Of a stretch of DNA of 64,000 bases, positions 1 through 11,266 are shown one piece after another. The stretch is from Spinacia oleracea (lineage: Eukaryota; Streptophyta; Magnoliopsida; Caryophyllales; Amaranthaceae), in the NCBI RefSeq assembly GCF_020520425.1, contig NC_079492.1, positions 116,595,157 to 116,659,156 of the forward strand, given 5' to 3'. Numbering within the stretch: the stretch's first letter is position 1; each line of letters begins with the position of its first letter. The notes under the pieces are model-generated. The model worked only from the letters and a program-made list of their open reading frames with translations, did not search any database and was not told the origin of the DNA. The translations under genes were made by a program, and so were the position numbers.

Positions 1-64
1 TATCGAAACATATAGGAAATGTTATGCAAAATAGAAAGGCGTGGAATTAGAAACACAAAGCACC

Positions 65-3000
65 TCGTCTGAAAACTTCACCCATGCAAATGGCCATAGT
101 ACATAAGAACCGGAGGCATCGCCCAAAGTATGGAGAAAAGCATTGGGCACCGGAAGTATCCAATCCAAATAGTCTTCATGAACATTGTATGGGCTGACCG
201 CATAATAACCACTCGGGACTTGCTTGAAGTGGACTAGTGGCCGGTCACTTTGTGGTTGTGCATTCGCATCGGCCACCACATACAATTTATCGCCATTTGA
301 TTGTCCCGGGTGTAGTAGTTCGCAAGGCGTCTCCTCCTAACATTCAACCATCACGAGTAAAAATAGCCATCACGTTATTGAATGAATTAAAACTCCAAAA
401 TTTATATAAGAACATTACTAAATTAAAACTCTATAATTCACCTCACCTTTAATTCAAACATTGGTTGAACTCCAGTAGGCAGTTGAACTCTAGCGGGTGG
501 TTGAACTCCAGTAGGTTCTTGACCTTCAGTAGGCAGTTGAACTCTAGCAGGTGGTTGAACTCCAGTAGGTTCTTGACCTTCAGTAGGTGGTTGAAGGTCA
601 AGAATTGGTTGGCTTGATGAATCCAAAGGGCTACGGCGGGGCAACTCCAAGCTTTGTAAGCCCATCTGTTGTAGGATTGCCTCAGGTATCTCCTTCTTCA
701 GTTCTTCTCTCATCGAAGCAATATCTGAAGCTGTTGAAGAAGCAATGGATTTTGAGTTGGTGGGCTTGCGATATTCTTCACCATACGCCTTTTTCAAGCC
801 AACACGTACCCCTCCAAAAGCTCTTGGATGCCCGGGAGGGTCAGGTCCAAGAGTCATGTACAAGGGATCCTTGTTTAAAAATGTAGAAACCTTGCCTTCA
901 GCACATGCTTGTTGATATTCAACCTATTTTACGAAAACAATATAAAAAATGATTGTTATATTAACACTAAAGGTAGACAAAATGTATAATATATATATAT
1001 ATATATATATATTCAAATTATTGAAAATCACTCCATTTACTTACTAGTTTATCACAAGCCTCTTTTTTTTCGGGATTAACAATTATATATTTCCCGTTTT
1101 TGTCGAGACTATGCATCGAACACCACCAATCATTGGCACGGGTGTTGCCACTGTTGGGGTATAATCCTTTTTCTTTCCATCTCTTCCTCTTTTCTTCATA
1201 AGTCCCGGGACCTAGCCGATGACTATGTTTTTTCTTCTTTGCAGAATCAGATCACTTTTTGCGCTTTTCCCACAAAGTATACATGTCAACTTCAATGCAA
1301 AATGTAAACAATAAATTTATTAAGTACGTAGGTAGATTATTTGAAAATTTACCACTGCATGTGGAGTTGTTTTTTGTGCAACAAAAGCCTCCCATTCCTC
1401 TGGTGTGATGTGCTTCCAAATGTCAAAAGGGAGCTTTATAGGTGGCGCTTTTTCACCTTCTTTTTCACCTTCTTTTTCACCTTCATTTTCACCATCATTT
1501 TCTCCTTCATTTTCACCTTTCTCTGCCTTGGTTCTCTCTCTCGTCTTAGAAATCCAGCCACTCACCAACTTGGCTTTGAAATTTTTGAATCTCATACGTA
1601 GATCAGATTCAAAAACGTCCTTCTTAGCAAGGGAAGGTTCAATATGGAATTGATTCTACACAAACAAATAAAAATGGAAATGTTAGTTAACATGTATAGT
1701 CCTGAGCATATATTCCCGAGCCTTTTCATTAAAACACATCAATATAACATCTAATATTTGAACAGATCAGAAACTGATCAGTTCAGCTGCAGATCAACAG
1801 CAACAGATCGGCAGCTGAACTGATCAGTTTCTGATCTGCACCGTTGCAGATCAGCAGCAGCAGATCATCAACTGAACAGATCAGAAACTGATCAGTTCAG
1901 CTGCAGATCAGCAGCAACAGATTGGCAGCTGAACTGATCAGTTTCTGATCTGCACAGTTGCAGATCAGCAACAGCAGATCATCAACTGAATAGATCAGAA
2001 ACTGATCAGTTCAGCTGCAGATCAGCAGCAGCAGATCAGCAGCTGAACTAATCAGTTTCTGATCTGTTCAACAGCTAATCTGATGCTGCTGATCTGCAAC
2101 TGAACAGATCCGAAACTGATCAGTTCAGCTGCAGATCAGCAGCAGCAGATCAGCAGCTGAACTGATCAGTTTCTGATCTATTCAGCAGCTGATCTGCTGC
2201 TGCTGATCTGCAACTGTGCAGATCAGAAACTGATATGTTCATCTGTGCTGATCTGCCTATGACCCTATTAGATTACAAGGCCATTAGCCTATTTATCCCA
2301 CATAGGTAAATGTTCTGTTGTCTTTATTTTGGTATGGTATGCTATGAATTGTATAGGTAAGTTTAAACACATATTGTAGAGAACAATTGGAAACTAAGAA
2401 ATACTCGTCAATTGAATCCATCAGTTGAATCAGCATATTAAGGATGAGCTATGATAAAGATAGACATAATATGAAGCTAGAAAAACAAATTCAGTCTTCA
2501 CTTCATATCGTGCATATATATGGTGAATTGGTGACCGGAAAAAGGAATGTACAACTTGCAGGGGGAAGGGGAGGATTCCTTGTGCTAGAAGGAAAAGCTT
2601 AATACCTTTTCGAGCACCTATTTCTTATCCTTAACCACGAAAAGGGGCTTTTATCAAATTATAACTTCATTTTACATAATGCAAAATCATGGAATGTCAC
2701 TTCCACCTATGAACCTGCCCCACTAGGGCGAAAACTGCCTCAGTGGCGAAAACGGAAAGGAAGGATGCAAAACTTCAATAAAATTATACGTCAACAAGCA
2801 CAGATGAACAGATCAGTTTCTGATCTACACAGTTGCAGATCAGCAGCAGCAGATCATCAACTGAACATATCAGAAACTGATCAGATCAGCTGCTGATCTG
2901 CTGCTGCTGATCTGCAGCTGAATTGATCAGTTTCTGATCTGTTCAGTTGATGATCTGCTGCTGCTGATCTGCAACTGTGCATATCAGAAACTGATCTGTT

Positions 3001-3731
3001 CATCTGTGCAGATTAGAAACTGATCTGTTCATCAGCAGATCAGCAGCAGCAGATCAGCTGCTGAACAGATCAGAAAATGATCTGTTCAGCAGCTGATCTG
3101 CTGCTGCTGATCTGCAGCTGAACAGATCAGTTTCTGATCTGTTCAGCAGCTAATCATGTCGTTGTTATGTTCGGACGTATTAGTTGTGCATGCCCTAGTT
3201 ATGCTCGGACTATTAGCATGCTCTAGTTCGGACATCAAGTACACGATTAGATAAATTTCTAGAATTAAAAATTAGGCTTACCATTGTATCATCCCCCAAG
3301 GTTTTCTTGAAGCCCACGGGTACATCCTCCCATTTCAACAAAATTGAAATCTCTCGCATACAAAGGCCTATAAATGTTGCATACTTACAGCGCCACTTAC
3401 CACAAGGGTTATCGAATTGATTGTACTCCAAGTACATCTCTTCTCTCACCCCAAGTCCTTTTGTTGGCCCTCTCCCCTTTCTCTTCACACGCTTTTTAAA
3501 ACTTTTACTCGTGCTAACTTCATTTGCCACCACATGTTGATGGTTTTCAATTGGGGGTGCCCTATCCGCCATAACCTCAAACTGATCAATTCTATGTAAA
3601 TATTCATCATGTTCACGATCTTCCGGCTCACCTTTATCCTCCTCCACCGCTGCATCATAATCCCCATCCTCACTACGGTCATCGTCATCATCCATCAGCT
3701 CATCCATACTATGGTCATCATTATCATCCAT
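65..3731 (-). CDS. TNPA-like (Transposase_24-type) CACTA protein, spliced, 3' end outside window
   Basis: This is the second gene of the CACTA element; TNPA-type proteins bind subterminal repeats and act with TNP2. Exons supported by splice sites (minus strand): 3731-3290, starting at an ATG followed by an Asp-rich stretch (DDNDDHSMDELMDDDDD) and ending at ATG/GTAAGC; 1655-1353, with a W-x-x-FV motif (WEAFVAQK) and a Glu/Gly/Lys-rich tract; about 1236-1045 (KKKHSHRLGPGTYEEKRKR); 922-447, beginning EYQQACAEGK; and 336 to about 65, containing LYVVADANAQP. The last exon resembles the C-terminal domain of these proteins. The third exon start is uncertain: an upstream acceptor at 1289 would give stops in every frame, while the acceptor at 1237-1238 keeps the frame. 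Intron 1 (3289-1656) holds the palindromic arrays. Conserved exon frames suggest it was functional recently. The gene runs off the left edge. Confidence 0.7.
463..600. repeat. 54-bp coding minisatellite in TNPA-like exon
   Basis: Two full and one partial tandem copies of a 54-bp unit encode an 18-residue repeat rich in Pro, Gln and Val (core PTGVQPPARVQLPTEGQE) near the end of the fourth exon. The period is a multiple of three, so copy-number change would keep the reading frame. Confidence 0.8.
1761..2250. repeat. 114-bp tandem array of near-palindromic units (array 1)
   Basis: Units start at 1761, 1875, 1989, 2103 and 2217, an exact 114-bp period, giving four full copies and part of a fifth. 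Each unit contains AACAGATCAGAAACTG followed later by its inverse (CAGTTTCTGATCTG) and CAGCAGCAGATCAGC/GCTGCTG blocks, so a single unit can fold on itself. It lies in intron 1 of the TNPA-like gene. Divergence between units is a few substitutions each. Confidence 0.92.
2251..2807. other. unique spacer between palindromic arrays, intron 1
   Basis: AT-rich intron sequence of the TNPA-like gene. No reading frame, terminus or repeat recognised. Confidence 0.5.
2808..3160. repeat. palindromic array 2, same sequence family
   Basis: The same building blocks as array 1 (AACAGATCAGTTTCTGATC, CAGCAGCAGATCAGC, GCTGCTGATCTGC) in denser head-to-head order. One interval of about 113 bp (2808 to 2921) is preserved. 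From 3025 to 3150 the blocks form long inverted repeats around CAG/CTG centres. It ends about 130 bp before the splice donor of exon 1. Confidence 0.88.
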
Positions 3732-3773
3732 GATAAAGCTATACCTGAAATTAAAGAAACAAAACCACGTCAC

Positions 3774-4572
3774 AAAACAAATACATAATTTGCATAATAA
3801 TTATCACAATATATAAAATGATTCCTATGATTAGTTATATGATTATAAGACTCATTTCAAGTTCGTTATGCACGCTTATGGGTCATTTGGGTCGATATAG
3901 GTCATTTATGGCCAAAAATGGCATTTTCGATCCCAAATCTAAACAAATGAACCTAAGCCCAAATCCTAAACCTTTTTTAGATGTTTCTAAGATTCATTTC
4001 AAGTTATCTATGGCCCAAAATGACAAACTTATATGGCCCAAAATGACATATATATAGTCCACATTCTAAACATTTCAAACATAAGCACAAAGAGAAAATA
4101 GTCAAACTTATATTAAAAGAAATGAACTTAAAAACAAAGCAAGACTACGAGGCCGAAGCCCAAATAGTCAGGCTCAAAATATGTACAATACAAAATACCA
4201 AAATACCAAATACGTACAATACATACTACCAATAGCTAAAATGTGACTACGCCCAATATAGTAACTTTAGGTTACAAATTTCAACACAACACAATACACA
4301 AGTACATTGCATCAATATGGTTTTCTTCAGTACACAATATACAAGTCTTGCACCACCAACGCAATACACAAGTCTTGCACCACCAACTGCTCCTTGTTGG
4401 TTGTTTCTTCAGGCTGGTCTGAAGTCGCCTCTTGTGTTTTCTTGATTCATGTACTGTAGACCAATTGAACATGTGGCCTGTTAGTACGGTCCAACACACA
4501 GTGACAAGAACTAAATTAAAAAGCTAGATGTTGTGCCAATTTGACTTGTTTAGTTGATACCTCTAACCATTG
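3774..4572. other. intergenic region between the two CACTA genes
   Basis: This 800-bp stretch should contain the promoter of the leftward TNPA-like gene and the 3' flank of TNP2. I see no clear TATA box or conserved reading frame. A short internal repeat (AATACACAAGT, CAAGTCTTGCACCACCAAC, 4290-4390) is present. Confidence 0.45.
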
Positions 4573-7500
4573 CTAGATTTCATCATCAACAAGTATTCCT
4601 TCCGTGTGATCTGAACGCATGTAATTTGTGTCATTATCCACATTGTTTGTCACTTCAGTTTCGAAATTGGTGAAAGGAGGTGTATCATCAAAAGCATCAT
4701 ACTCGTCCTCATTCTCAACATCACCGACACCGAGGATGCTTCTCTTTCCCGGTACAACAATTGACCACTTCTTATCGGCGGGGTCGGTTATATAAAATAT
4801 TTGCTTAGCTTGTGATACAAGTATAAATGGCTCATCAGTCTCACGCAAACGACCCAGGTCTACAAGAGTGAACCCACAAGGATCATCCCTTTTTACACAC
4901 CTCTTATTATTATCAGCCCACTTGCACCAAAACAGACCAACAGTCAATTTTGTTCCGTACTTAAGCTCCCATATATCTTGGACTCGCCCATAGTAAGACA
5001 ACTCGGCATCAACCGGAGATCTATCCTTAGCACTAGCATACTCTCTTGATGACGCCACAAGGGAGACACCACTATTTTGCACTGACAACGACTTCTGATC
5101 TTGGCGCTCGGTCCAAAATGTGTATCCATTGACATCATAACCCTGATATGACTGCACGGCTTCCTGAGGACCAAGAGTTAGATACTGAACAGTTTCACAA
5201 ACAGTATTACCAGCTACTTCTAGTTCACCCATCACCTTATCTTGGAACCATTTAATGAACTCTCTATTATGCAATTGCGTCAATTCTCTTTCCCCTTTGC
5301 AAGGGTATTCATTAGCCAATTCCTGCTTATGCGTCACCAAATACGGGTGGACGGCTAGAATATGATGCAACACATATAAGTGAGCTTGTAACAGCTTATG
5401 CGTAGGAGGTGAGATCAATTTTGACCCAATTGTACCCTTGCCTTCTAGTCTTCCCTCATGCCGGGATGTAGGAAGTCCAATCGGTTCAAGTTTTGCTAAA
5501 TACTCGGCCACAAAATTTCCAACTTCTTCACCCACGGTGCCTTGAATCATACTACCTTCTGGTTGTGCAGGATTCCTCACTTTAACTTGTAAAACAACCA
5601 TGTGTCTCTCAAAAGGATAACACCACCTCAAGAACACTGGACCGCACAACTTAATTTCTCGAACAAGATGGTAAATTAAATGAACCATTATGTCAAAGAA
5701 CGAAGGTGGAAAATACATCTCAAATTCGCATATTGTTTGGATTACTTTGTTCTGAAGTTCATCGAGTGTTGACGGATCAAGCACTTTGCTACATATCGTA
5801 TTGAAAAATGAACAAAGACTAGTAATAGTATGTCTCACATGCTTTGGCAATATCCCAACAATTGCAATGGGTAAGAAGGTTTGCATCATGACATGACAAT
5901 CGTGAGATTTCATACTTGTCAACTTCAACTCGCCATTTAAAGACACAAATCTTTTCATGTTCGATGAGTACCCCGAGGGAACCTTAATACCATACAAGCA
6001 CTCACAAAATAACCGCTTTTCTACTTTGGACAATGTGTAACAAGCCGGAGGCAAGTAATGGGTATTCTTCTTCCCTTTGTCGTTGCCCTTTTCTTTGCCT
6101 TTGCCTTTGCCTTTGCCTTTGCCTTTGCCTTTTGTCTTGGCACCCCCTGTTTCCATTTCCTTCCTTCTATTATTTTCCGAAGTCTGAGGCCACAGCTCTG
6201 GACGAAGCCCCTTACTTTTAAAGTATTCTCGCACTCCCTTGGTATCCTTTGTCTTGCCCGGAATATTCAAAAGTGTCCCAAGAATTGCTTCACAAACATT
6301 TTTCTAGATATGCATGACGTCAAGACAATGCCTAACCGGTAGATCTTTCCAATATGGAAGTTTCCAGAACACGGACTCTTTTTTCCATAATCCAGTTGTA
6401 CCCCTGTCTTTCACTGACTTGCCGAAGACCGTTTCAACACCCTTGACCCGCTTATAAACTTCCTTACCAGTCAACGTTCTACGGGCGACATCCATCTCAA
6501 CATCCCCATCGAATACTGTCTTCATCTTACGATAGGGATGATCACGTCTAAGAAGCCTTCGCGTTCGCAAGAACACATATTTGTGACATTCAGAAATATA
6601 TTTGGATTGTGTATCATCTTCACAAGTCGGGCATGCTTTCCTTCCTTTGTTCTTGTACCCGGATAAGTTACCATAAGCAGGGAAGTCATTGATGGTGCAA
6701 AAAAGCATTGCACGCAATCTAAACGTCTCATTTGCATGTGCATCAAATACGGAAACCCCTTCATCCCACATCTTTCTCAAATCATCAACGAGAGGTTCAA
6801 GGTAGACATCTATGTCGTTTCCCGGTTGTTTAGGCCCCGATATAAGAAGCGACAACATGATGTACTTGCGTTTCATACACAACCAAGGAGGTAAATTATA
6901 TATGACTAAAAGTACTGGCCATGTACTATGTTGGGAGCTAAGAGTGCCAAATGGATTCATCCCATCCGTACATAACCCAAGCCTCAAATTCCGAGGTTCC
7001 TTACCAAAAGTGTCATGAAGCTTGTCAATAGTCTTCCACTGGGTAGAATCAGCAGGATGTCTAAGAAAACCATCTTTCTTCCTTCGATCAGGATCTGCAT
7101 GCCACCTCAAATTCCTTGCATCCTTTTTTATCGAAAACAGGCGCTTGAATCTCGGTATTATGGGAAGATACCACAACACCTTAGCTGGGTACACATTCTT
7201 ACCCTCGCTTACCCCTTTGCGTTTGTAACGCGACACTCCGCAGCGTGGACACTTATCCAAATTCTCATACTGCTTATGATATAGCAGGCAATCATTTGGA
7301 CAAGCATGTATCTTCTTGTACTCTAAACCAAAGGGACACATGAGCTTCTTGGCATAATAGTTCGACCTAGGAAGTTCATTGCCAGCCGGTAACATATCAC
7401 TTAGCGCCACCAACAACTCAGTGAAACTAATGTCAGTCCAGCCTCCGCTTGTCTTGATATTGTAGAGTGTGCACACAGCGGAAAGCTTGCTATACTTTGT

Positions 7501-7964
7501 ACAACCAGGATACAGTGGCGTTTCAGCCGCCTTAGACAAGCACTCAAAAACACGATCGCGAACCTCATCCTCGACCTCGTGTAACATGTCCTCCACACGA
7601 TCATTATCATCATCAATACTATTTTCAACCTCATCGTCATCCTCAAAACAATCGGCTTCCTCTTCCACATAGATAGCTTCTTCTTGTTCATGCACAACAT
7701 TCTTACTAGAATTACCTACGTACACTCCACTTTTACCATGATAAACCCATACATGGTAATTAGGTCTAAAACCACGCATAAATACATGATCTCTAATCAC
7801 CAAAACATTATTGACCGTGTTCACATTCTCACAATCGGAACAAGGACAAAAAACTCTTTGACCCCCGTACTAGCTTGATGTTGCAAAGCACTCATACAGA
7901 ACTCCGAAACCCCATGCATGAAATCCTTTGTGTCACGTCTACCATACATCCAACTACGATCCAT
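4573..7964 (-). pseudogene. CACTA transposase TNP2, disrupted by one frameshift and one stop
   Basis: TNP2 is the CACTA transposase. Reading from the ATG at 7964 (MDRSWMYGRRDTKDF), the frame first encodes the transposase-associated N-terminal domain, then shifts by one base inside an A-run at 7848-7853, just before the expected PCSDCEN. From 7824 the main frame runs through the Transposase_21 core (LGLCTDGMNPFG, LPPWLCMKRKYIMLS, PGNDIDVYLEPL, DFPAYGNLSGY, ACPTCEDD). At 6304-6306 a TAG replaces the Glu of the conserved MHIEKNVCE motif; the same frame continues with NIPGKTKD, a DUF4218-like region (about 5900-5550) and a DUF4216-like region (YYGRVQDIWEL to IVVPGKR, about 5010-4740) to 4573. The start was chosen because the first eight residues match the family and an acceptor lies 15 bp upstream. 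Full length would be about 1130 codons. Two lesions in an otherwise clean frame suggest recent inactivation or sequencing error. Confidence 0.9.
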
Positions 7965-7978
7965 CTCCGGGAACTTCT

Positions 7979-8493
7979 AAACAAACCAAAACCCCCGTTT
8001 AATTGGCATAGAAAAACAAAAACTCTACCACTTTAGCATATGCATACAGAAGTTGATTTATCGAATGAATGCATGCTTCCAAAGGTCCTTATCACTCCAA
8101 CCTAACCCATCCTTGAACGTCTAACCCCACTAGTGAATGCATGTCAACTATTCAATTCTAAGGAAAATCCGGCAGCATTTCCCTACTGTTCACCAAGTAC
8201 ACGATGTAGGTAAGTTATTACCTACATATGTACCCAGAGAACAAAATAGGGAAACGACGAGCCAGTATATTCCTTAGAATCAAAAAGAAGACATACATTC
8301 ACTTCCTAAGTGAGATTAGACGTCCAAGAACAGTCCCAAACCGGGGACTATTCAAGACTTACTCCTAACGAGTAAGTCTTGAACGGGTATCTAGGCATAT
8401 GATGATGATGCATTTACTTCTAGCCAATAATGTAAACAGTAAACATATATGCATAAATGCTCGATAATAAAGTGTAAAGGGAGGAAAACTCAC
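7979..8493 (-). other. probable 5' UTR intron of TNP2
   Basis: Donor AG/GTGAGTTTTCC at 8494/8493 and acceptor TTTGTTTAG/AAG near 7979 flank a 515-bp segment without coding potential, placing the TNP2 start codon at the beginning of the second exon. Inferred from splice-site appearance only. Confidence 0.45.
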
Positions 8494-8826
8494 CTAAAAA
8501 CCAATCGACAATTGAATTTTCTACTGAAAAGGGTGGGGAAGCCTCTAGCCTGCACATAGGAGCAAAAAGCTATTAGATTACAAACAAGTGAATTGTGTTC
8601 TTGATAATAAAAAGATTTTAGGCCGCATACATATAGATGAGATCAACAAATTAAAAATAAGGAATTGTGTTCTTGATAATAAAAACATTTTAGGCCTTAT
8701 TTTCATAACTCATTTGTTTTCTTCGTTTTTATAAAATTTTAAAGTTTAATTAGTTTAGTTTTTAGTTTTCGTTATTTATTTATAATTATATTTTTACTTC
8801 TATTTGTATTTCTAATTATTTATTTA

Positions 8827-8831
<5 letters not shown>

Positions 8832-8894
<63 letters not shown>

Positions 8895-8898
8895 ATTA

Positions 8899-8933
<35 letters not shown>

Positions 8934-8946
8934 GTTGTTATTGTTA

Positions 8947-8987
<41 letters not shown>

Positions 8988-9054
8988 ATTAATGTTATTA
9001 TCATTAATGTTATTATTATTATTATTTATTATTATTATTATTATTTGTTATTAT
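8832..9054. repeat. long (TTA)n microsatellite
   Basis: About 220 bp of almost uninterrupted TTA triplets with a few TTG and ATT variants, in the leader region of the CACTA element. The apparent Ile-rich reading frame across it is only the triplet repeat read in phase. Confidence 0.95.
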
Positions 9055-9109
9055 ATCAACGTTATTGATGTCTAGCTATGCCACGATGCCTATGCTCTAC
9101 CTCCCTCCC

Positions 9110-9480
9110 ACCACCACTAAACCACCTCAAGCCACCACCTCCCCCACCACTAAACCACCTCAAGCCACTGCCTCCCCCACCACTAAACCACCTCAACCAC
9201 TGCCTCACTCGTCCCACTCGTCCCCTGCATCATCCGAAAATTACACTCGTCCCACTGCCTCACTCGTCCCCTGCCTCACTCGTCCCCTGCCTCACTCGTC
9301 CCACTCGTCACCTCAAGCCACCACCTCCCCCACCACTAAACCACCTCAAGCCACTGCCTCCCCCACCACTAAACCACCTCAACCACTGCCTCACTCGTCC
9401 CACTCGTCCCCTACATCATCCGAAAATTACACTCGTCCCCTGCCTCACTCGTCCCCTGCCTCACTCGTCCCACTCGTCAC
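9110..9480. repeat. minisatellite with 184-bp higher-order duplication
   Basis: Blocks of CCACCTCAAGCCACC, CCCCCACCACTAAA and CACTCGTCCC alternate; the segment 9127-9253 recurs almost unchanged at 9311-9437, a 184-bp period. Several frames stay open because stops are absent from the unit. It lies upstream of the TNP2 gene inside the CACTA element. Confidence 0.85.
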
Positions 9481-9505
9481 CTCAAGCGCAAGAACAAAAT
9501 AGATA

Positions 9506-10006
9506 AACCATTTTCACACAAACCAAGCAAAAACAGAGAAAATAAGAGAGTAATTTAACTACATTATGCAATTACACCATACCTAGGAACATCAACCGCC
9601 GAAAATGGAGAGAATTGCGTGAGTGAAGAGAATTGCGTGGTGAGTCGCCGGAAAAGAAAGAGAAGAGGAGGGCATGCCGGACGCCGGTGAAGAAAGACGC
9701 AGAGGAGGACGCCGGTGAGTAAAGATAATCGAGATTCAATTCATCACTGCCAAGGGTAAGGGGCTGCGAACAACAGCAGGAATCTGGAGGCGGTTGGAGG
9801 CCATCGAAGAAGAACGGCCGGACGGTGGTGATGGTGGTGATGGTGGGTGGTGATGGAGAGAAGAAGAAGAAGAAGAAGAAGGAGAAGATAGTATGGGTAC
9901 GTACGGTCCTCTACGTGACTGCTGCAATGAAATGAAGGTTTAGGTTAAGTTGCGCTTGTTTTCAAATTGGAGGGAAATATTATTCAATTAATTTTTTTTT
10001 TTTAAC
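9506..10006. other. CACTA leader and promoter region
   Basis: Non-coding sequence between the minisatellite and the terminus, with a GAA/TTC run at 9859-9882 and a T-run near 9992-10003. It should contain the element promoter for leftward transcription. No TATA box stands out. Confidence 0.4.
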
Positions 10007-10076
10007 CATCAAAAGTTGCTCTTGTTGTTTAAGGGCAACCTTTGATGGGCATCCTATAAGCATTTTTCCTCTAGTG
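10007..10076 (-). repeat. CACTA terminal and subterminal repeat (promoter side)
   Basis: Minus strand starts CACTAGAGGAAAAATGC at 10076. The subterminal motif CCATCAAAGGTTGCCCTT (10049-10032) is followed by an inverted relative, CATCAAAAGTTGCTCTT, read on the plus strand from 10008. This arrangement is typical of TNPA binding sites in CACTA ends. Confidence 0.75.
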
Positions 10077-11266
10077 AAATCACGAAAGCGGACGGTCGCA
10101 AGACAAAGATCCGTCTGAACACGTTGTCAGCCCACGTCCAGGTTACAACTAAATTCGAGCACCCCTCAAAAGAATTCGCTCTTGCAAGAATTAATAAAAA
10201 GAAATTATCAAAAGAAATCACAAAGAACCAAAGAAATAGGAACTTGCCCATCTTCAGTCGGCAAGATCGTGTCACAAACCGCGCGAGTTCCCAAATCGAA
10301 AAGAAAACGAATTCAGGGACGTCCACCCTCAGCGGACAGGGCTCGCCCACCCTCAGCGGGCGGGGTCTGCGTCACTATCCGCGCAGGTCCTCAGTTTTCG
10401 AAAAAAATAAAGTCTTCAAAATTAAGACAGGCTCGCCATCTTCAGCCGGCGGGGTCTACGTCACAAACCGCGTAGGTCCTTATTTTCAAAAAAGGAAAAC
10501 AAATTTCAAAATAGATTCGTCCACTTCTATCGGACGGGGTGTCCACCCTTAGCGGACAAGGTTCGCCATCTTTAGCCGGCGGGGTCTACGCCACAAACCG
10601 CGTAGGTCCTTATTTTCAAATTTCAAAAACAGATTCGTCCACTTCTATCGGACGGGATGTCCACCCTTAGCGGACAGGCTCGCCATCTTTAGCCGGCGGG
10701 GTCTGCGCCATTAAAACCGCGCAGGTCCTTAGTCGCTGCAGCGATAACTTTTGTTGGATTTTCCTTCGTTTTACGTCCTATAAAAACAAGGGTGCTGGAT
10801 TTTCCTTCGTTTTACGTCCTATAAAAACAAGGGTGCTGGATTTTCCTTCGTTTTACGTCCTATAAAACAAGGGGGTTTTCTCGTTTAGCTAGCCCTGAAA
10901 ATGAGAATCTTTAAAAAACATTTTACCTCGTGATTGGGCTTGGTCAGGCCCAATTACACTTTACAGCTTTGATTTCGAAAAACTCTGTAGCTACTCCCAA
11001 TGAAAAAGTGAGAGAGTTTCTACGCACCTTTAGATCCTTCCAATGACAAAGTGAGGAAGTTTCTATACTATCAGTTGACAAATCCCAATGACACGTGAGG
11101 GATATGTCGACACTTTAAGTGATGACCCTTAAGTCAAATGTTATCACTCGGGGGCTCGTGAGACCCTCGCAAAATAGGTCACAATACACCATGGCTTGTG
11201 TGACGCACTCCGTCTAATACTTTGACCATCGTCTTACTCCAAGACTCAGTCAAAGTGGGGGCTAAC
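10077..11266 (+). mobile_element. 3' internal fragment of non-coding Tat-like LTR element A1
   Basis: This segment matches the reverse complement of 55896-57000 in element C: the same hairpin-rich block (10247-10720), the sentence-like repeat around 10745-10870 (TTTTCCTTCGTTTTACGTCC, three tandem copies of 51-52 bp) and the same polypurine tract (CAAAGTGGGGGCTAAC, 11251-11266) directly before the LTR. It contains no protein gene. Its left part is cut by the CACTA element at 10076. Confidence 0.85.
10247..10722 (+). repeat. array of short covarying hairpins, family A (copy in A1)
   Basis: Repeating 100-130 bp modules each contain several small inverted repeats: GTCC/GGAC stems (10321-10337, near 10518, 10540, 10636, 10659), CGCC/GGCG stems (10344-10362, 10434-10451, near 10564 and 10681) around a shared A-x-x-x-T-x-AGC-type loop, and CTGCG/CGCAG or CTACG/CGTAG stems around about 10-nt loops (10367-10386, 10456-10475 and two further). 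Stem bases differ between copies on both arms at once. Confidence 0.85.

Larger units (their letters stand above)
1..10076 (-). mobile_element. CACTA (En/Spm) DNA transposon, incomplete at window edge
   Basis: The segment carries the two gene types of plant CACTA elements, both on the minus strand: a TNP2-type transposase (4573-7964) and a TNPA-like gene (65-3731). Its promoter-side terminus is at 10076, where the minus strand begins CACTAGAGGAAAAATGC, followed within 70 bp by two oppositely oriented copies of a subterminal motif (ATCAAARGTTGCYCTT). Beyond 10076 the sequence becomes the interior of LTR element A1, so the CACTA element inserted into A1. The 3' terminus and the matching 3-bp target duplication are outside the window. 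The transposase is broken by a stop and a frameshift, so this copy probably could not move by itself. Non-coding filler (triplet repeats, minisatellites, palindromic arrays) makes up about half of it. Confidence 0.88.

Noticed and set aside
8816-9004. Ile-rich open frame
   Set aside because: Direct reading of the TTA microsatellite.
9065-9506. Two overlapping Pro/Thr-rich open frames
   Set aside because: Both arise from the minisatellite; neither has a start context, splice partners or known domain.
10247-10722. CRISPR-like array or riboswitch
   Set aside because: Regular spacing resembles a repeat-spacer pattern, but the units are diverged modules inside a plant LTR element, with no cas genes and no prokaryotic context.
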